A stretch of 64,000 nt of DNA, taken from NCBI GenBank assembly GCA_040367435.1, contig BAABWY010000001.1, positions 930,001-994,000 on the forward strand. The letters run 5' to 3'. Source of the stretch: Hyphomicrobiales bacterium 4NK60-0047b (GTDB lineage Bacteria > Pseudomonadota > Alphaproteobacteria > Rhizobiales > HXMU1428-3). The notes under the pieces are model-generated. The model saw only the letters and a list, made by a program, of their open reading frames with translations, was not told the origin of the DNA and searched no databases. This document shows, piece after piece, positions 1-10,459 of this stretch (positions are counted from its first letter, which is position 1; each line of letters starts with the position of its first letter). The position numbers and the translations under genes are program-made.

Positions 1-78
1 AAACAATCGTCCCTCCCCACAACGCGGACAGCGCCCTTTTAATCCCGCTAAAATCGGAGAAATTTCTTTATTAGTCAT
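1..78 (-). CDS. DUF983 family protein, N-terminal fragment
   Basis: The first 26 residues are visible; the gene runs off the left edge. It begins MTNKEISPILAGLKGRCPRC, and the Cys-x-x-Cys followed by GEGRLF is the N-terminal signature of DUF983, a small membrane protein family of unknown function. It is the last visible gene of the cytochrome oxidase operon, 94 bases after the subunit III stop. That is its usual place in Hyphomicrobiales, so a link with oxidase assembly is inferred from position only. Confidence 0.8.
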   Translation of the reverse strand, partial: MTNKEISPILAGLKGRCPRCGEGRLF

Positions 79-172
79 AGATGAAATGCTCCAGACTTTT
101 TCATAAAAATGGCCCGTTAAACCAAGTTCAACGAGCCATCAACTATCATTTACAAACTAGTTTGCTAGCTAG

Positions 173-1063
173 TTAGTGAGCACCTGGTGTGCCTTGTGCC
201 CATACATAAATGCATGCAAACAAAAACAACCAAACAACGTCAACAAAGTGCCAGTACCAAGCAGCTGCTTCAAAACCAAAATGCTGTTTTGCAGTAAAGT
301 GTCCAGCCATTGCTCTAAACATCATCACAGCCAAAGTGATTGTACCCACAACCACATGGAACCCGTGAAAACCCGTTGCCATGTAAAATACTGAACCATA
401 AATATTGCCGCCATTTTCATTGCTGAAAGCAAAGCCAGCATGCATATATTCATAAACCTGACAAATGGTGAAAATAACACCAAGAATAACGGTTAGAAGA
501 AGTCCCCAAATCAAACCCTTGCGGTCATCTTTAAGCATAGCATGGTGAGCCCAGGTCACAGTTGTACCTGAAAGTAGAAGGATCAAAGTGTTCACCAATG
601 GAAGTTTCCAAGGGTTAAACGTCTCTGTACCAACTGGTGGGAATACACCTTGAGTTACTTCATTTCGAGTAACCTGCCCTAAAGCAGCTTCTGCCCCGCC
701 AGCCGTTTTAATCACTTCATCCCCTAAACCAGGGAAGAGCGAAATATCAAAGAAAGCCCAGAACCATGCAACAAAGAACATCACTTCAGAAGCAATGAAC
801 AAAATCATGCCGTAACGGTTGTGAATTTGAACAACAGGAGTGTGGTCACCATTTTTCTCAGCTTCTTTAACCACATCACGCCACCATAAAAACATGGTCA
901 GTATAACAAGACCAAAACCAACCGCTAAAACGGTTGAGCCTTTATCGTGCATAAATTGAATAGCTCCATAAGCCAAAACGAAAGCCGCAACTGCGCCTAA
1001 TAACGGCCACGGGCTTGGATCCACCAAATGATAATCATGGTGCTTACCGTGAGAATCTGCCAT
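173..1063 (-). CDS. ctaE: Cytochrome c oxidase subunit III
   Basis: A 296-residue inner-membrane protein, subunit III of aa3-type cytochrome c oxidase. It has seven hydrophobic segments. The conserved membrane Glu is E93 in ASEVMFFVAWFWAFF, and the late signatures TGFHGFHVVVGT and YWHFVDVVWLFLF are present. A hydrophilic insert at about residues 112-150 is usual for alphaproteobacteria. Subunit III does not bind metal; in the family it stabilises the core and the proton uptake path. The ATG follows a GGGAGA ribosome binding site. It lies downstream of ctaG in the same operon. Confidence 0.97.
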   Translation of the reverse strand: MADSHGKHHDYHLVDPSPWPLLGAVAAFVLAYGAIQFMHDKGSTVLAVGFGLVILTMFLWWRDVVKEAEKNGDHTPVVQIHNRYGMILFIASEVMFFVAWFWAFFDISLFPGLGDEVIKTAGGAEAALGQVTRNEVTQGVFPPVGTETFNPWKLPLVNTLILLLSGTTVTWAHHAMLKDDRKGLIWGLLLTVILGVIFTICQVYEYMHAGFAFSNENGGNIYGSVFYMATGFHGFHVVVGTITLAVMMFRAMAGHFTAKQHFGFEAAAWYWHFVDVVWLFLFACIYVWAQGTPGAH

Positions 1064-1198
1064 CTATCTCTCCCTTAACATGTGCCCCAAATGCACGTTA
1101 GATTTTATAACTTTAGGTAGGGTCACCATAAAAAGCCCCCTAATCCCCTCAGTACATTTATATTTAACTCAACAATAAATTCGCCAAAATGTTCAAAA

Positions 1199-1870
1199 TC
1201 ACTTCCCTACCTGAACAGTACTTGCTGTCTTCAGCTGGGCATTCTTTTTTTCAAAAAACACATATGACAAAGTAATCTCATTCACTGTTTTTCCACTCTT
1301 GTCAGTGACAATTTCCGGATCAACATAAAAACTAACTGGCATTTCAATTTCTTCACCAGCTTCTAATTTTTGTTCCGTAAAACAAAAACATTCAATCTTA
1401 TTAAAAAAACTACCAGCAATCTCAGGCGTCACATTATAAATCGCGCTACCAACAAGCGGCGTTTTGCCTAGGTTTTTAGCTATGTAGTTCACAACAACAG
1501 TTTCACCAATATGCACATCCATAGAGCGCTGAACGGGTTTAAATTTCCAATTCAAACCTTTAGCAACAGTCGCATCAAACTTCACTGTGATCTTCTGATC
1601 CAGAATTACACCGCTAGAAGCCACAGCCCTCTGGGTTGTCCCTCCATATCCCGTAACCTTACAAAATAAATTATAAAGTTCAGGTGAATAAATCACCAAG
1701 ACAGTCATCAAGCCAACCATGCCCACAAGAGCAGTGACAACACTGGTGTGGTTTGGCTGATCAGCAGAGGCAAAATTCCCAGAGCTCAAGGGCACATTTG
1801 CAGCGCGCTTTTCAGTCCCACCTTCAAGTGAAGAGGAAACCTTGCTCTTAATATCTTTGCCAAAACCCAT
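1199..1870 (-). CDS. ctaG: Cytochrome c oxidase assembly protein CtaG/Cox11
   Basis: A 223-residue copper chaperone that delivers Cu to the CuB site of subunit I. It has a cytoplasmic N-terminal tail, one transmembrane segment (about 44-65) and a periplasmic domain. The copper motif is CFCF with Cys at about 161 and 163. The upstream in-frame codon is TTG; the ATG at 1870 (MGFGKDIKSK) was chosen as the usual start codon. The N-terminal tail before the membrane helix is longer than in mitochondrial Cox11. The gene lies between the CoxF-like gene and ctaE. Confidence 0.95.
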   Translation of the reverse strand: MGFGKDIKSKVSSSLEGGTEKRAANVPLSSGNFASADQPNHTSVVTALVGMVGLMTVLVIYSPELYNLFCKVTGYGGTTQRAVASSGVILDQKITVKFDATVAKGLNWKFKPVQRSMDVHIGETVVVNYIAKNLGKTPLVGSAIYNVTPEIAGSFFNKIECFCFTEQKLEAGEEIEMPVSFYVDPEIVTDKSGKTVNEITLSYVFFEKKNAQLKTASTVQVGK

Positions 1871-1924
1871 CAATAAAAGCCCTTACACAAAACCTCTTAT
1901 ACGAAATAAAATCACACTAAAAAA

Positions 1925-2059
1925 TCACAAAGGTCTGTTAACAACATTTTCGCCCAAACGAATAATCGTAATGGCATAAAACAACACCACAAAAGCGGCC
2001 AAAACCAATCCAATGACCAGCGAACGGCGCTTGCGTTTTTTCTGTTCTTCTTCAGTCAT
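1925..2059 (-). CDS. CoxF-like small membrane protein
   Basis: A 44-residue reading frame exactly between ctaB and ctaG. It starts MTEEEQKKRKRRSL, then has one hydrophobic helix (about residues 14-34) and ends NVVNRPL. The charged Glu/Lys/Arg start followed by a single helix, and the position, match the small CoxF-type proteins of alphaproteobacterial oxidase operons. It ends about 55 bases before the ctaG start and begins 3 bases after the ctaB stop, so translational coupling with ctaB is likely. Its exact function is not established. Confidence 0.8.
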   Translation of the reverse strand: MTEEEQKKRKRRSLVIGLVLAAFVVLFYAITIIRLGENVVNRPL

Positions 2060-2062
2060 AAT

Positions 2063-3019
2063 TTAAATCCCAACTTGAAACCCAGTTGAATAAAAAGCAC
2101 CAGGTACAACATGCTCAATCAACAAAACTGAAAACAGAAAAAACAGATAGAAAATAGAATATAAAAATAATTTCTTAGCAATTGCATCAGCGATATTACC
2201 AACCCGCACACGGTAAACCTGAAGAGCAAGATAAAGGAATACAATCCCTGCCATTACGCTAAAGGTCAAATAAATCAACCCACCAAGACCAATAAAAGCT
2301 GGTGATAAGCTCACAGCAAAAAGAATGAAGCTATATATTAAAATCTGTAACCGCGTTTCATCTGGTCCTTTAACCACAGGCAGCATAGGAACACCAACAC
2401 GCTCATAATCTCGGCAACGATAAAGTGCCAGAGCCCAAAAATGAGGGGGCGTCCACATAAAGATAATCAAAAACAAAACAACAGACTCAAACGAAATAGA
2501 ACCGGTAACAGCCACCCAACCAATCATTGGCGGGAAAGACCCAGCCGCACCGCCAATAACAATATTTTGCGGTGTAGATCGCTTAAGCCACATTGTATAA
2601 ATGAAAATATAAAAACCAATTGTCCCAGTTAGAAGTGCAGACGCAAGCCAGTTTGTCGCTAACCCAAGAACAATAATAGAAAAAACACTAAGAACAACAC
2701 CAAGCGCCAAAGCTTCATTTTTAGAAACAAGACCGCGCGGTATTGGTCTAGCTGCCGTGCGTTGCATCTTGCCATCAATATCAGCATCATACCACATATT
2801 CAAAGCACCAGAGGCACCAGCACCAATAGCAATAGAAAGAATGGCAACAAGACCTAAGAAGGGATGAATATCCCCAGGAGCAACCATCAAGCCAACAAAA
2901 CTTGTAAAGACAACCAGAGACATCACCCGCGGTTTTAATAACTGCACATAATCCTGCACATCACCACCAAAGGTCTGTGCATCTTCCTCTTGTTGATAAG
3001 CTATGCTCAACTCACTCAT
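2063..3019 (-). CDS. ctaB: Protoheme IX farnesyltransferase (heme O synthase)
   Basis: A 318-residue membrane protein of the UbiA prenyltransferase family. It transfers farnesyl to heme B to make heme O, the precursor of the heme A used by the oxidase encoded beside it. The Asp-rich prenyl-diphosphate site reads NMWYDADIDGKMQRTAARP (N74, D78, D82). A second signature, YRCRDYERVGVPMLPVVKG, follows. Eight or nine hydrophobic segments are visible. The gene lies between ctaD and the CoxF-like gene. UbiA at 12.8 kb belongs to the same superfamily but is clearly the quinone enzyme. Confidence 0.96.
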   Translation of the reverse strand: MSELSIAYQQEEDAQTFGGDVQDYVQLLKPRVMSLVVFTSFVGLMVAPGDIHPFLGLVAILSIAIGAGASGALNMWYDADIDGKMQRTAARPIPRGLVSKNEALALGVVLSVFSIIVLGLATNWLASALLTGTIGFYIFIYTMWLKRSTPQNIVIGGAAGSFPPMIGWVAVTGSISFESVVLFLIIFMWTPPHFWALALYRCRDYERVGVPMLPVVKGPDETRLQILIYSFILFAVSLSPAFIGLGGLIYLTFSVMAGIVFLYLALQVYRVRVGNIADAIAKKLFLYSIFYLFFLFSVLLIEHVVPGAFYSTGFQVGI

Positions 3020-3104
3020 AAACTGAAATTTCCAATTAAAAATTCAAAGTAAAATGATCTCCAGGCGCATCAAGAAACTGAGCGCCTGGAGGATAGATTT
3101 TAAG

Positions 3105-4724
<1,620 letters not shown>

Positions 4725-4748
4725 CTAAAATCTATAAAATTTAAATTA

Positions 4749-5654
4749 TTATTTTGCCAATTTGGCTACGATATCGCCATCAGCTTTATTCTTGGCAACT
4801 TTAACACCGTCATTAATACTGTCATTAGATGCATATTCTTCTTTTGCCCATTGCAGCCATTTTTCATATTCTTTAGCTGTAACAACTTTAATCTGAATAG
4901 GCATGAAAGCATGGTCTTTACCGCACAATTCAGAGCATTGCCCATAATACATACCTGTTTTGCGAGCTTTAAACCAAGTCCGTGTAACACGGCCAGGCAC
5001 CGCATCAGCCTTCACACCAAAACTAGGAACCGCCCAGTTATGAATAACACCAGCAGGGTCAGCTGTAATGAGAACGTGAACAACTTTGTCTTTTGGCACA
5101 ACAACAACGTTATCAGTTGATAACAAGCGAGGCTCACCAGCTTCAAGTTCTTTGTCTTCTTTCATGGTCGCTGTGAAAGAAATATCTTCATGGTCAGAAT
5201 ATTCATAGTCCCAGTTCCACTGGTTACCGATAGCTTTAATCGTCACATCGGCTTTAGGGAAAGTGTATTGAGCAGACAACAACCGCCATGAAGGAATTGA
5301 GATCACAAGTAAAATTAAAATCGGAACAACGGTCCAAGCAAATTCAAGCGATGTACTGTGAGTTGTTTTAGATGGAACAGGATTAGCTTTCTCATTAAAA
5401 CGAACAATTACGTATAACAGAAGCGCCATAACAAACAGAGTGATAACAGTGATAATAATCAATAGAAGGTTATGAAATTCTCCAATTTGATCCATAATCG
5501 GTGTTACAGAATCTTGAAATCCTAATTGCCAATCAACTGGTTGCCCCTCTGCAGCCAATGCAACTGTTGATCCTAAAAGTGCTGAAACAGCTGAAACAAA
5601 AGCACTGATACACAAGCTTTTAAGTCCCAACTTATTTTTGAACCGTAAGTTCAT
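4749..5654 (-). CDS. ctaC: Cytochrome c oxidase subunit II
   Basis: A 301-residue subunit that accepts electrons from cytochrome c. It has a signal peptide ending near ALAAEG, two transmembrane hairpin helices (about 61-83 and 103-123) and a periplasmic cupredoxin domain. The CuA ligands are complete: H205, C240, C244, H248 and M251 in YYGQCSELCGKDHAFM. Met is preceded by the electron-entry region GNQWNWDYEYS. It is the first gene of the operon, and the 0.9 kb upstream is the likely promoter region. Confidence 0.97.
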   Translation of the reverse strand: MNLRFKNKLGLKSLCISAFVSAVSALLGSTVALAAEGQPVDWQLGFQDSVTPIMDQIGEFHNLLLIIITVITLFVMALLLYVIVRFNEKANPVPSKTTHSTSLEFAWTVVPILILLVISIPSWRLLSAQYTFPKADVTIKAIGNQWNWDYEYSDHEDISFTATMKEDKELEAGEPRLLSTDNVVVVPKDKVVHVLITADPAGVIHNWAVPSFGVKADAVPGRVTRTWFKARKTGMYYGQCSELCGKDHAFMPIQIKVVTAKEYEKWLQWAKEEYASNDSINDGVKVAKNKADGDIVAKLAK

Positions 5655-6567
5655 AAAAAAGCTCCCTATTTATTATCACCGTTCTTATATAAATTCGAAC
5701 GGCTTGAAACCCACAAAATGCCACCTATATCGTCAACAAAGCCGCGACTTAGATACAGTAAATGGCAAAATTAATGCCCGTTGTAATCCACATCTAGCGA
5801 TGACGCAATGTGGTAAATGGTAAAAAGTTTTCAACAACACAAAAGCTATAAAGACTTAAACCTAAGCTTTAAACTTATATGAAAAATAGAATTTAATAAA
5901 TTTCAAATTTGAACTTACTCAATGCCATTTTTAAATATGTCACAATTTTGCCGTAACTTTTCCAACTAATGCTAATAAAAGCATTCCACATCTATGATGA
6001 TAAATTACCCCATCTTTGATGAGAAAAAAATTTCTTATATACTTTCCACCCCTAAAATTTTAGAGATAGATCCAAAATCAAGATACGAAAATGGTAAGAT
6101 AACTACCATTTTTAACAATCAATTGATCAATTCATATCCAAACTTATGCCATACAGGGAAACATAGCCAAGTGCAAGCTTGCAACTGTCTATTCGCCCTA
6201 TTTCTGCGACATATCTTCACATACGAATATACATAACAAATAATGAATATGTTCTCTTAGATCTAAAGAAAATTTTTGAACGTCCAAATTTAGCCTAATT
6301 ATTAAAGCAAATCCTAGTTATTAAGATGACGCAGAAAATACATATCCAGAAAACTAAAATGTGCAAAATGTTGCAAAATTAGATAAACTGCAAAAAATCG
6401 AATCAGATAAACAAAGAAACATAAATCTTATCAGATTTAAGGATTGAGCTTTGCTTCACAAAATGTGCGCTAACAGACAAATAATAAAAACACAAATAAT
6501 GAAATCATTGCCTCCAATTATGCCTCAAATAAAATCTATAACGCACTCTGAAACGAAGGCGAAACAA
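5655..6567. other. AT-rich intergenic region between divergent ctaC and the IalB-like gene
   Basis: No convincing gene. It should hold the promoters of the oxidase operon (leftward) and of the IalB-like gene (rightward). I could not pick out a confident -35/-10 pair. Small features: a 6-bp hairpin AATGCT-AATAAA-AGCATT near 5975, and an imperfect inverted repeat AATCAGATAA / TTATCAGATT near 6400-6437. An 80-codon open frame at 5994-6236 shows no family resemblance and was not accepted. Confidence 0.6.
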
Positions 6568-7086
6568 ATGAAATTCGTACGCACATCTCTTTTTCTTAGC
6601 TTATCACTTCTATTAATTAGCCTATCACAAGGTTTTACGAACAAAGCTCAAGCAGAATCTTTCAAAGTTAGAAAAACACACGGACATTGGCACCTAAGCT
6701 GTGGCACGCCTCCAGGAGCAAAAAGCGAAAAATGCGCCCTCGTACAAGACGTAACGGATGAAACAAGACCCAATTATAGCCTGCGTGTCATTTTCCTTCG
6801 CTCAAGAGATGGCAAAAAAGAAGTGCTAAGAGTTGTCGCCCCCTTAGGAGTACTACTCCCAACTGGGTTAGGGCTAAAAATTGACAACACAGATATGGGC
6901 CACGCTCAATTTATGAAATGTGGTAAAATTGGCTGTATTGCCGAGGTGGTGGTCACTAATAAAATCGTAGAAAAATTTAGAACCGGCAAAAATGCTGTTT
7001 TTATCATTTTCCAAACACCAGAACTCGGCATTGGTTTCCCTGTATCACTTAATGGTTTTGGCGCTGGCTATAGAACTTTAAAATAA
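6568..7086 (+). CDS. IalB-like (invasion-associated locus B family) secreted protein
   Basis: A 172-residue exported protein. A signal peptide starts MKFVRTSLFLSLSLLLISLS and ends near KAQAES. The mature domain has the family layout: HWHLSCGTPPG with a second Cys in EKCALVQDV, then a Cys pair in FMKCGKIGCIAEV, which suggests disulfides in the periplasm. The frame is open 39 codons further upstream, but the ATG at 6568 is followed directly by the signal peptide and preceded by a GAAGGCG box. IalB relatives are widespread in Hyphomicrobiales and most have no proven role in invasion. Confidence 0.85.
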   Translation: MKFVRTSLFLSLSLLLISLSQGFTNKAQAESFKVRKTHGHWHLSCGTPPGAKSEKCALVQDVTDETRPNYSLRVIFLRSRDGKKEVLRVVAPLGVLLPTGLGLKIDNTDMGHAQFMKCGKIGCIAEVVVTNKIVEKFRTGKNAVFIIFQTPELGIGFPVSLNGFGAGYRTLK

Positions 7087-7125
7087 AGATCTTTCTTAAC
7101 GCCCTTAAAACAAGCCACAAGAACA

Positions 7126-7202
7126 AAATTAAACCGCTGACTTTATTTTAATGTTTTTTCCCCGATTGGAAAATTTATCTAATAAAGTCAGCGGTTTAAT
7201 TT
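7126..7202. repeat. Perfect 22-bp inverted repeat after the IalB-like gene
   Basis: The arms 7126-7147 and 7181-7202 are exactly complementary over 22 bases. The left arm begins AAATTAAACCGCTGACTTTA. The loop of 33 bases is T-rich. It lies between convergent genes and just before an intrinsic terminator. It could be a second terminator, a processing site or the scar of an inserted palindrome. Confidence 0.85.
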
Positions 7203-7213
7203 CGTCTAAAAAG

Positions 7214-7250
7214 AAGAGGGCTAATTTCTATGAAACTAGCCCTCTTTTTA
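7214..7250. terminator. Bidirectional intrinsic terminator
   Basis: The stem AAGAGGGCTA / TAGCCCTCTT (7214-7223 with 7237-7246) continues inward with TTTC/GAAA after one mismatch. It is followed by TTTTTA on the right and preceded by an A-run on the left, so it can stop transcription from both sides. It sits between the convergent IalB-like and PAN-protein genes. Confidence 0.85.
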
Positions 7251-7276
7251 ATTTAACTAAAAATAGTCACTTTATT

Positions 7277-8323
7277 CTAGCGCCACTGAATGCCAATTTT
7301 ACCGAACAAACGACACGTTTTTAAAGTGAGTTTACGCTTTTTAGCCTCTTTAAAACGTTGTCTTGGTGAAACCTGACGGCACCATCCAACATGTCGGCGA
7401 TAATTATTATGCCAACGTGGTCCATGTAAATCACAGCCTTTGGCGATGTTTTTACGAAAATGAGCAATCGCACCTTCAGCATACTCATGACAAGGCCCTG
7501 ATTTCTGCCCTTCATAAGCAAAACATTGCTGCAATTGATTTGAGCGAACTTTTTGAGCTCTTACAGGAGCCTGCTTTTCAGCACTCAAACACCAGGAATA
7601 ATGCTTTTTATAGCTATTTCCCCAGCGTCCTTTTTCAGTCGGACCACAACCCGTTTTCGCCCAAGTTGTATTTTGCATCACAGCAACTTTGGCATAATGC
7701 TCACATTGTGAGCGTTTGCCATAGTTCAATTCTTCTACACAAGATGTAATGGCATTTTTCTGGCCAACACGCTCTGCTTTTCTCTCTTTAGGAGACATAC
7801 GCATACAACGACGGAAATGCCGTTTACCATTTTCATGCCAACCACGACCACGGTAGCCACAGCGGTTTTTCACATTCTGCTCTTGTAACTGAATAGCTCG
7901 ATCAGCCCATTTATCGCAGCGATCAACAGCCTTTTGGTGTAAACGCCCTCTTTTCGGACCAAGATCATCATCAAAGGCACGATAATCTTTTTTCTTCACA
8001 CCAGAGATACAGCAGCCATTTTTAAATCCAGTTGCAACATCCCTCTTCAAACGACATTCACCAACCCCATCAGCACGATAAGGTCTTACATATGTCCACG
8101 CCTGACAACGTCGATCCCCAGCGCATTTTTTGCGGCACAAGGCTGGACTACCTGTATCATTTGGAAAAACTGAATAATCTTGTCCTAATAAAATTTTATT
8201 ATTTTCAATAGACATTTCGGCAGAAGCCGATCCAACAAACAACAGTGAAACCATCAAAACAGAAAGAGTAAAAACCCTCACCGAAAAACCCGATAATTGA
8301 CGAATAAAAATACTTTTAATCAC
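7277..8323 (-). CDS. Secreted PAN-domain protein with three Cys-patterned repeats
   Basis: A 348-residue exported protein. It starts at GTG, six bases after a strong GGAGGG box. A signal peptide (about 1-35, ending SASAEM) is followed by a PAN/Apple-like domain (about 38-118) with Cys at 63, 67, 73, 90, 104 and 105. Three tandem repeats follow (136-195, 207-267, 278-337), each with Cys spaced about 18, 17-18 and 21 residues apart. Recurring sequence includes Tyr/Trp-Ala after the first Cys, a central Trp, and His-x-x-Trp/Arg-Cys. PAN domains bind proteins or glycans. I do not recognise a named family for the repeat; a cell-surface binding role is inferred. Confidence 0.8.
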   Translation of the reverse strand: MIKSIFIRQLSGFSVRVFTLSVLMVSLLFVGSASAEMSIENNKILLGQDYSVFPNDTGSPALCRKKCAGDRRCQAWTYVRPYRADGVGECRLKRDVATGFKNGCCISGVKKKDYRAFDDDLGPKRGRLHQKAVDRCDKWADRAIQLQEQNVKNRCGYRGRGWHENGKRHFRRCMRMSPKERKAERVGQKNAITSCVEELNYGKRSQCEHYAKVAVMQNTTWAKTGCGPTEKGRWGNSYKKHYSWCLSAEKQAPVRAQKVRSNQLQQCFAYEGQKSGPCHEYAEGAIAHFRKNIAKGCDLHGPRWHNNYRRHVGWCRQVSPRQRFKEAKKRKLTLKTCRLFGKIGIQWR

Positions 8324-8630
8324 AAAAAACCCTCCAATTACAATCTAACAAAAATCAGTATATTAAAAACAGATAGCCCATAAAAGCTCATAAAATGAAT
8401 GAACCAAACCAAAAAACCCCAAACGAGTGCCAATAACTGGCACAAATTCATGTCAAAACTATAGCTCTTAACGGAAAATACTATCCATAACTCTTTCATT
8501 CCACAACTTAGCAACCACCTACAAAAAGCAATATCTCTTAGAACAACGCACCATCTTCTTTCACTAAATAATGAATTGAGTATTTCGAACCAACGAAATA
8601 AAGTCACACCAATACAAAAAACAGCCTCTC
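8324..8630. other. Intergenic region between divergent PAN-protein and MATE genes
   Basis: About 300 AT-rich bases expected to hold two divergent promoters. No repeat, hairpin or RNA gene was recognised. An 89-codon frame on the minus strand (8338-8607) consists of hydrophobic low-complexity codons from AT-rich DNA and is not supported as a gene. Confidence 0.5.
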
Positions 8631-10112
8631 ATGCCAGTAAGGCAATTAAAAACGCCTTCTGGGCAAAAGAAAGCAAACCAAAAAAGAATGACAAGTCCGC
8701 CCCCCCCAGCCTCATCTCAAAAAGAGAAAGCTGGCAGCACAAGCTCTCTTGACCAATCTGCTAAAGGCTCAAACGAAAAGGGTGAAAGAAAAGCCAAATT
8801 TTTAACTGGCTCAACCATGTCCCACATCATCACGATGACGCTAACTTCAGCCATCGGATTAATTGCTATTTTCTCTGTCGATTTTGTTGATTTCTTTTTT
8901 CTCAGCCAACTAGAAGACACAGCCATCCAAGCAGCACTCGGCTTTACAGGCACATTGCTATTCGCAACAACCTCAGTAGGCATCGGCTTCGCCATTGCAT
9001 CTTCAGCCACTGTTGCAAAAGCAGTTGGAGAAGAAAATCATGAAAAAGCCAACCGCCTCGTCATAAATAGCTTAATCTATACCGGTCTAGCTTCCTGTAT
9101 CATCGGCTTTTGTCTCTTCATTAGCCTTCCCTACATTCTTGCAGTCTTAGGAGCCAAAGAACACGTATTAGAACTTTCAAAGTCCTACTTGCAAATTTTG
9201 GTTCCCACAATGCCAATCCTTGCTATTTCAATGGCTGCAGGTGCATGTTTAAGAGCCCTTGGCGATCCAATGCAAGCTCTCTACATTTACGTTGGCGGCG
9301 CATTAATTAATGCTGGCCTGGATCCATTACTAATATTCACCTTCAATCTTGGTATGGATGGCGCTGCAATAGCGTCAGCAACAGCACGAATTGGTATGTT
9401 GTGCATGAGCCTTTACGGGTTACTGATAATTCATAGAATCAAAACAAAAACCAACCTGCTAAAATTAAAACAAGACCTAACCCCCTTTAGCTATATTGCT
9501 CTGCCTGCAATTCTTACCAATATCGCAAGCCCAATTGGCAATGGCTATGTCACCTATGCACTGGCCCCCTTTGGAAACGCAGCAGTTGCCTCTTGGGCCA
9601 TCATCGCCCGCATACTCCCACTTACCTTTGCCGGCATATTCTCTCTATCAGGAGCCGTTGGCCCAATCATCGGCCAAAATTTAGGAGGGAAACGTTATGA
9701 TAGAGTGCAACAAACGTTATATGACGCCGTGAAATTTAGCACCATCTATGTCCTCTTTGCCTGGGCACTTTTAGCCCTGGCAGCACCTACCATTTGCGGC
9801 ATCATGGAACTCGAAGGAGAGGCAGCCGAGTATGTAATGTTCTATTGTTATTGGCTCATCCCAGGCTTTGGTATGATCGGCTATATGTTCACAGCCAACG
9901 CCGCCTTTAATAACTTAGGAAAAGCTCATTATTCAACCTGGCTCAATTGGACAAGAGCAACCCTTGGCACCGTGCCATTTGTCATAGTCGGCACATATTA
10001 TTTTGGCGTCTATGGATTATTATCCGGACAAATCATCGGCGGCGCAATAACCGCCTTTTTAAGTCTTTATATTTGCCAAAGGCTGATCAAAAAATTACAA
10101 ATAAAAAACTAG
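8631..10112 (+). CDS. MATE family efflux transporter
   Basis: A 493-residue inner-membrane exporter with twelve predicted helices. Family features include GFTGTLLFATTSVGIGFAIA, the proline-bearing LQILVPTMPILAISM, and the mirrored half with SLSGAVGPIIGQNLGGKRYD. MATE proteins expel cationic drugs or metabolites in exchange for Na+ or H+; the substrate is not predictable here. The first 50-60 residues are hydrophilic and rich in Ser, Lys and Pro, unusually long for the family. The ATG at 8688 (MTSPPPPAS) is an equally possible start, as neither has a clear ribosome binding site. Confidence 0.9.
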   Translation: MPVRQLKTPSGQKKANQKRMTSPPPPASSQKEKAGSTSSLDQSAKGSNEKGERKAKFLTGSTMSHIITMTLTSAIGLIAIFSVDFVDFFFLSQLEDTAIQAALGFTGTLLFATTSVGIGFAIASSATVAKAVGEENHEKANRLVINSLIYTGLASCIIGFCLFISLPYILAVLGAKEHVLELSKSYLQILVPTMPILAISMAAGACLRALGDPMQALYIYVGGALINAGLDPLLIFTFNLGMDGAAIASATARIGMLCMSLYGLLIIHRIKTKTNLLKLKQDLTPFSYIALPAILTNIASPIGNGYVTYALAPFGNAAVASWAIIARILPLTFAGIFSLSGAVGPIIGQNLGGKRYDRVQQTLYDAVKFSTIYVLFAWALLALAAPTICGIMELEGEAAEYVMFYCYWLIPGFGMIGYMFTANAAFNNLGKAHYSTWLNWTRATLGTVPFVIVGTYYFGVYGLLSGQIIGGAITAFLSLYICQRLIKKLQIKN

Positions 10113-10113
10113 A

Positions 10114-10149
10114 GCATGCCATCTTCATTGATATCAAAGGCATGCTTAT
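10114..10149 (+). terminator. Hairpin after the MATE gene
   Basis: GCATGCC (10114-10120) pairs with GGCATGC (10139-10145), followed by TTATTTT, which is also the beginning of family-1 copy A. The 18-base loop makes it weaker than a classic terminator. Confidence 0.45.
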
Positions 10150-10265
10150 TTTCTCTCACGGCTATTCTATGAGCTGAAGCTCATAGGCCTACGAGGTGCG
10201 GTGCTAAGCACCGGACGCCTATGGCGTCATGTCCGTCCTCTGAAGTAGAGCACTCCCTTCTTCAG
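10149..10265 (+). repeat. Family-1 structured element, copy A (3' of the MATE gene)
   Basis: Read on the + strand, that is in the sense of the MATE gene ending 36 bases earlier. It starts TTTTCTCTCACGGCTATT, then stem a (CTATGAGCT/AGCTCATAG), the box CCTACGAGG, stem b (CGGTGCT/AGCACCG), stem c (GACGCC/GGCGTC), CATGTC, stem d (near CTCT/AGAG), and ends ACTCCCTTCTTC. This is the only copy whose sense strand is +, and its upstream gene is the only one of the seven on the + strand. Confidence 0.85.
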
Positions 10266-10334
10266 TAAGGTACTTCATAATTTTTGTAATGAATTCAATT
10301 CCATTTGATATGCTCTATAACAAATCTCTCCTTA

Positions 10335-10456
10335 TGAAGAAGGAGTGGCGCTACTTCAGCGTCAGGATATGGCGAAGCGACAGCGAAGCCCGGCGCGAGC
10401 GCCGCCCCTCGGAGGCTCAAGCGCGTCTAGCGCTTGAAATAGCCGTGAGAGAAAAC
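10335..10456 (-). repeat. Family-1 structured element, copy A2 (3' of gshA)
   Basis: Sense is the minus strand, following gshA. Stem a is TCAAGCGC/GCGCTTGA, the box is CCTCCGAGGGGCGG, stem b is GGCGC/GCGCC, and stem d is GACGCT/AGCGCC with one wobble. It ends ACTCCTTCTTC. Copies A and A2 lie 70 bases apart, facing away from each other, and each follows the stop of its own gene in a convergent pair. Confidence 0.85.
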
Positions 10457-10459
10457 AAA

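Noticed and set aside
5994-6236. 80-codon open frame upstream of the IalB-like gene
   Set aside because: No ribosome binding site, no family resemblance, and composition typical of AT-rich intergenic DNA.
8338-8607. 89-codon frame on the minus strand before the MATE gene
   Set aside because: Low-complexity hydrophobic translation from AT-rich DNA and no ribosome binding site.
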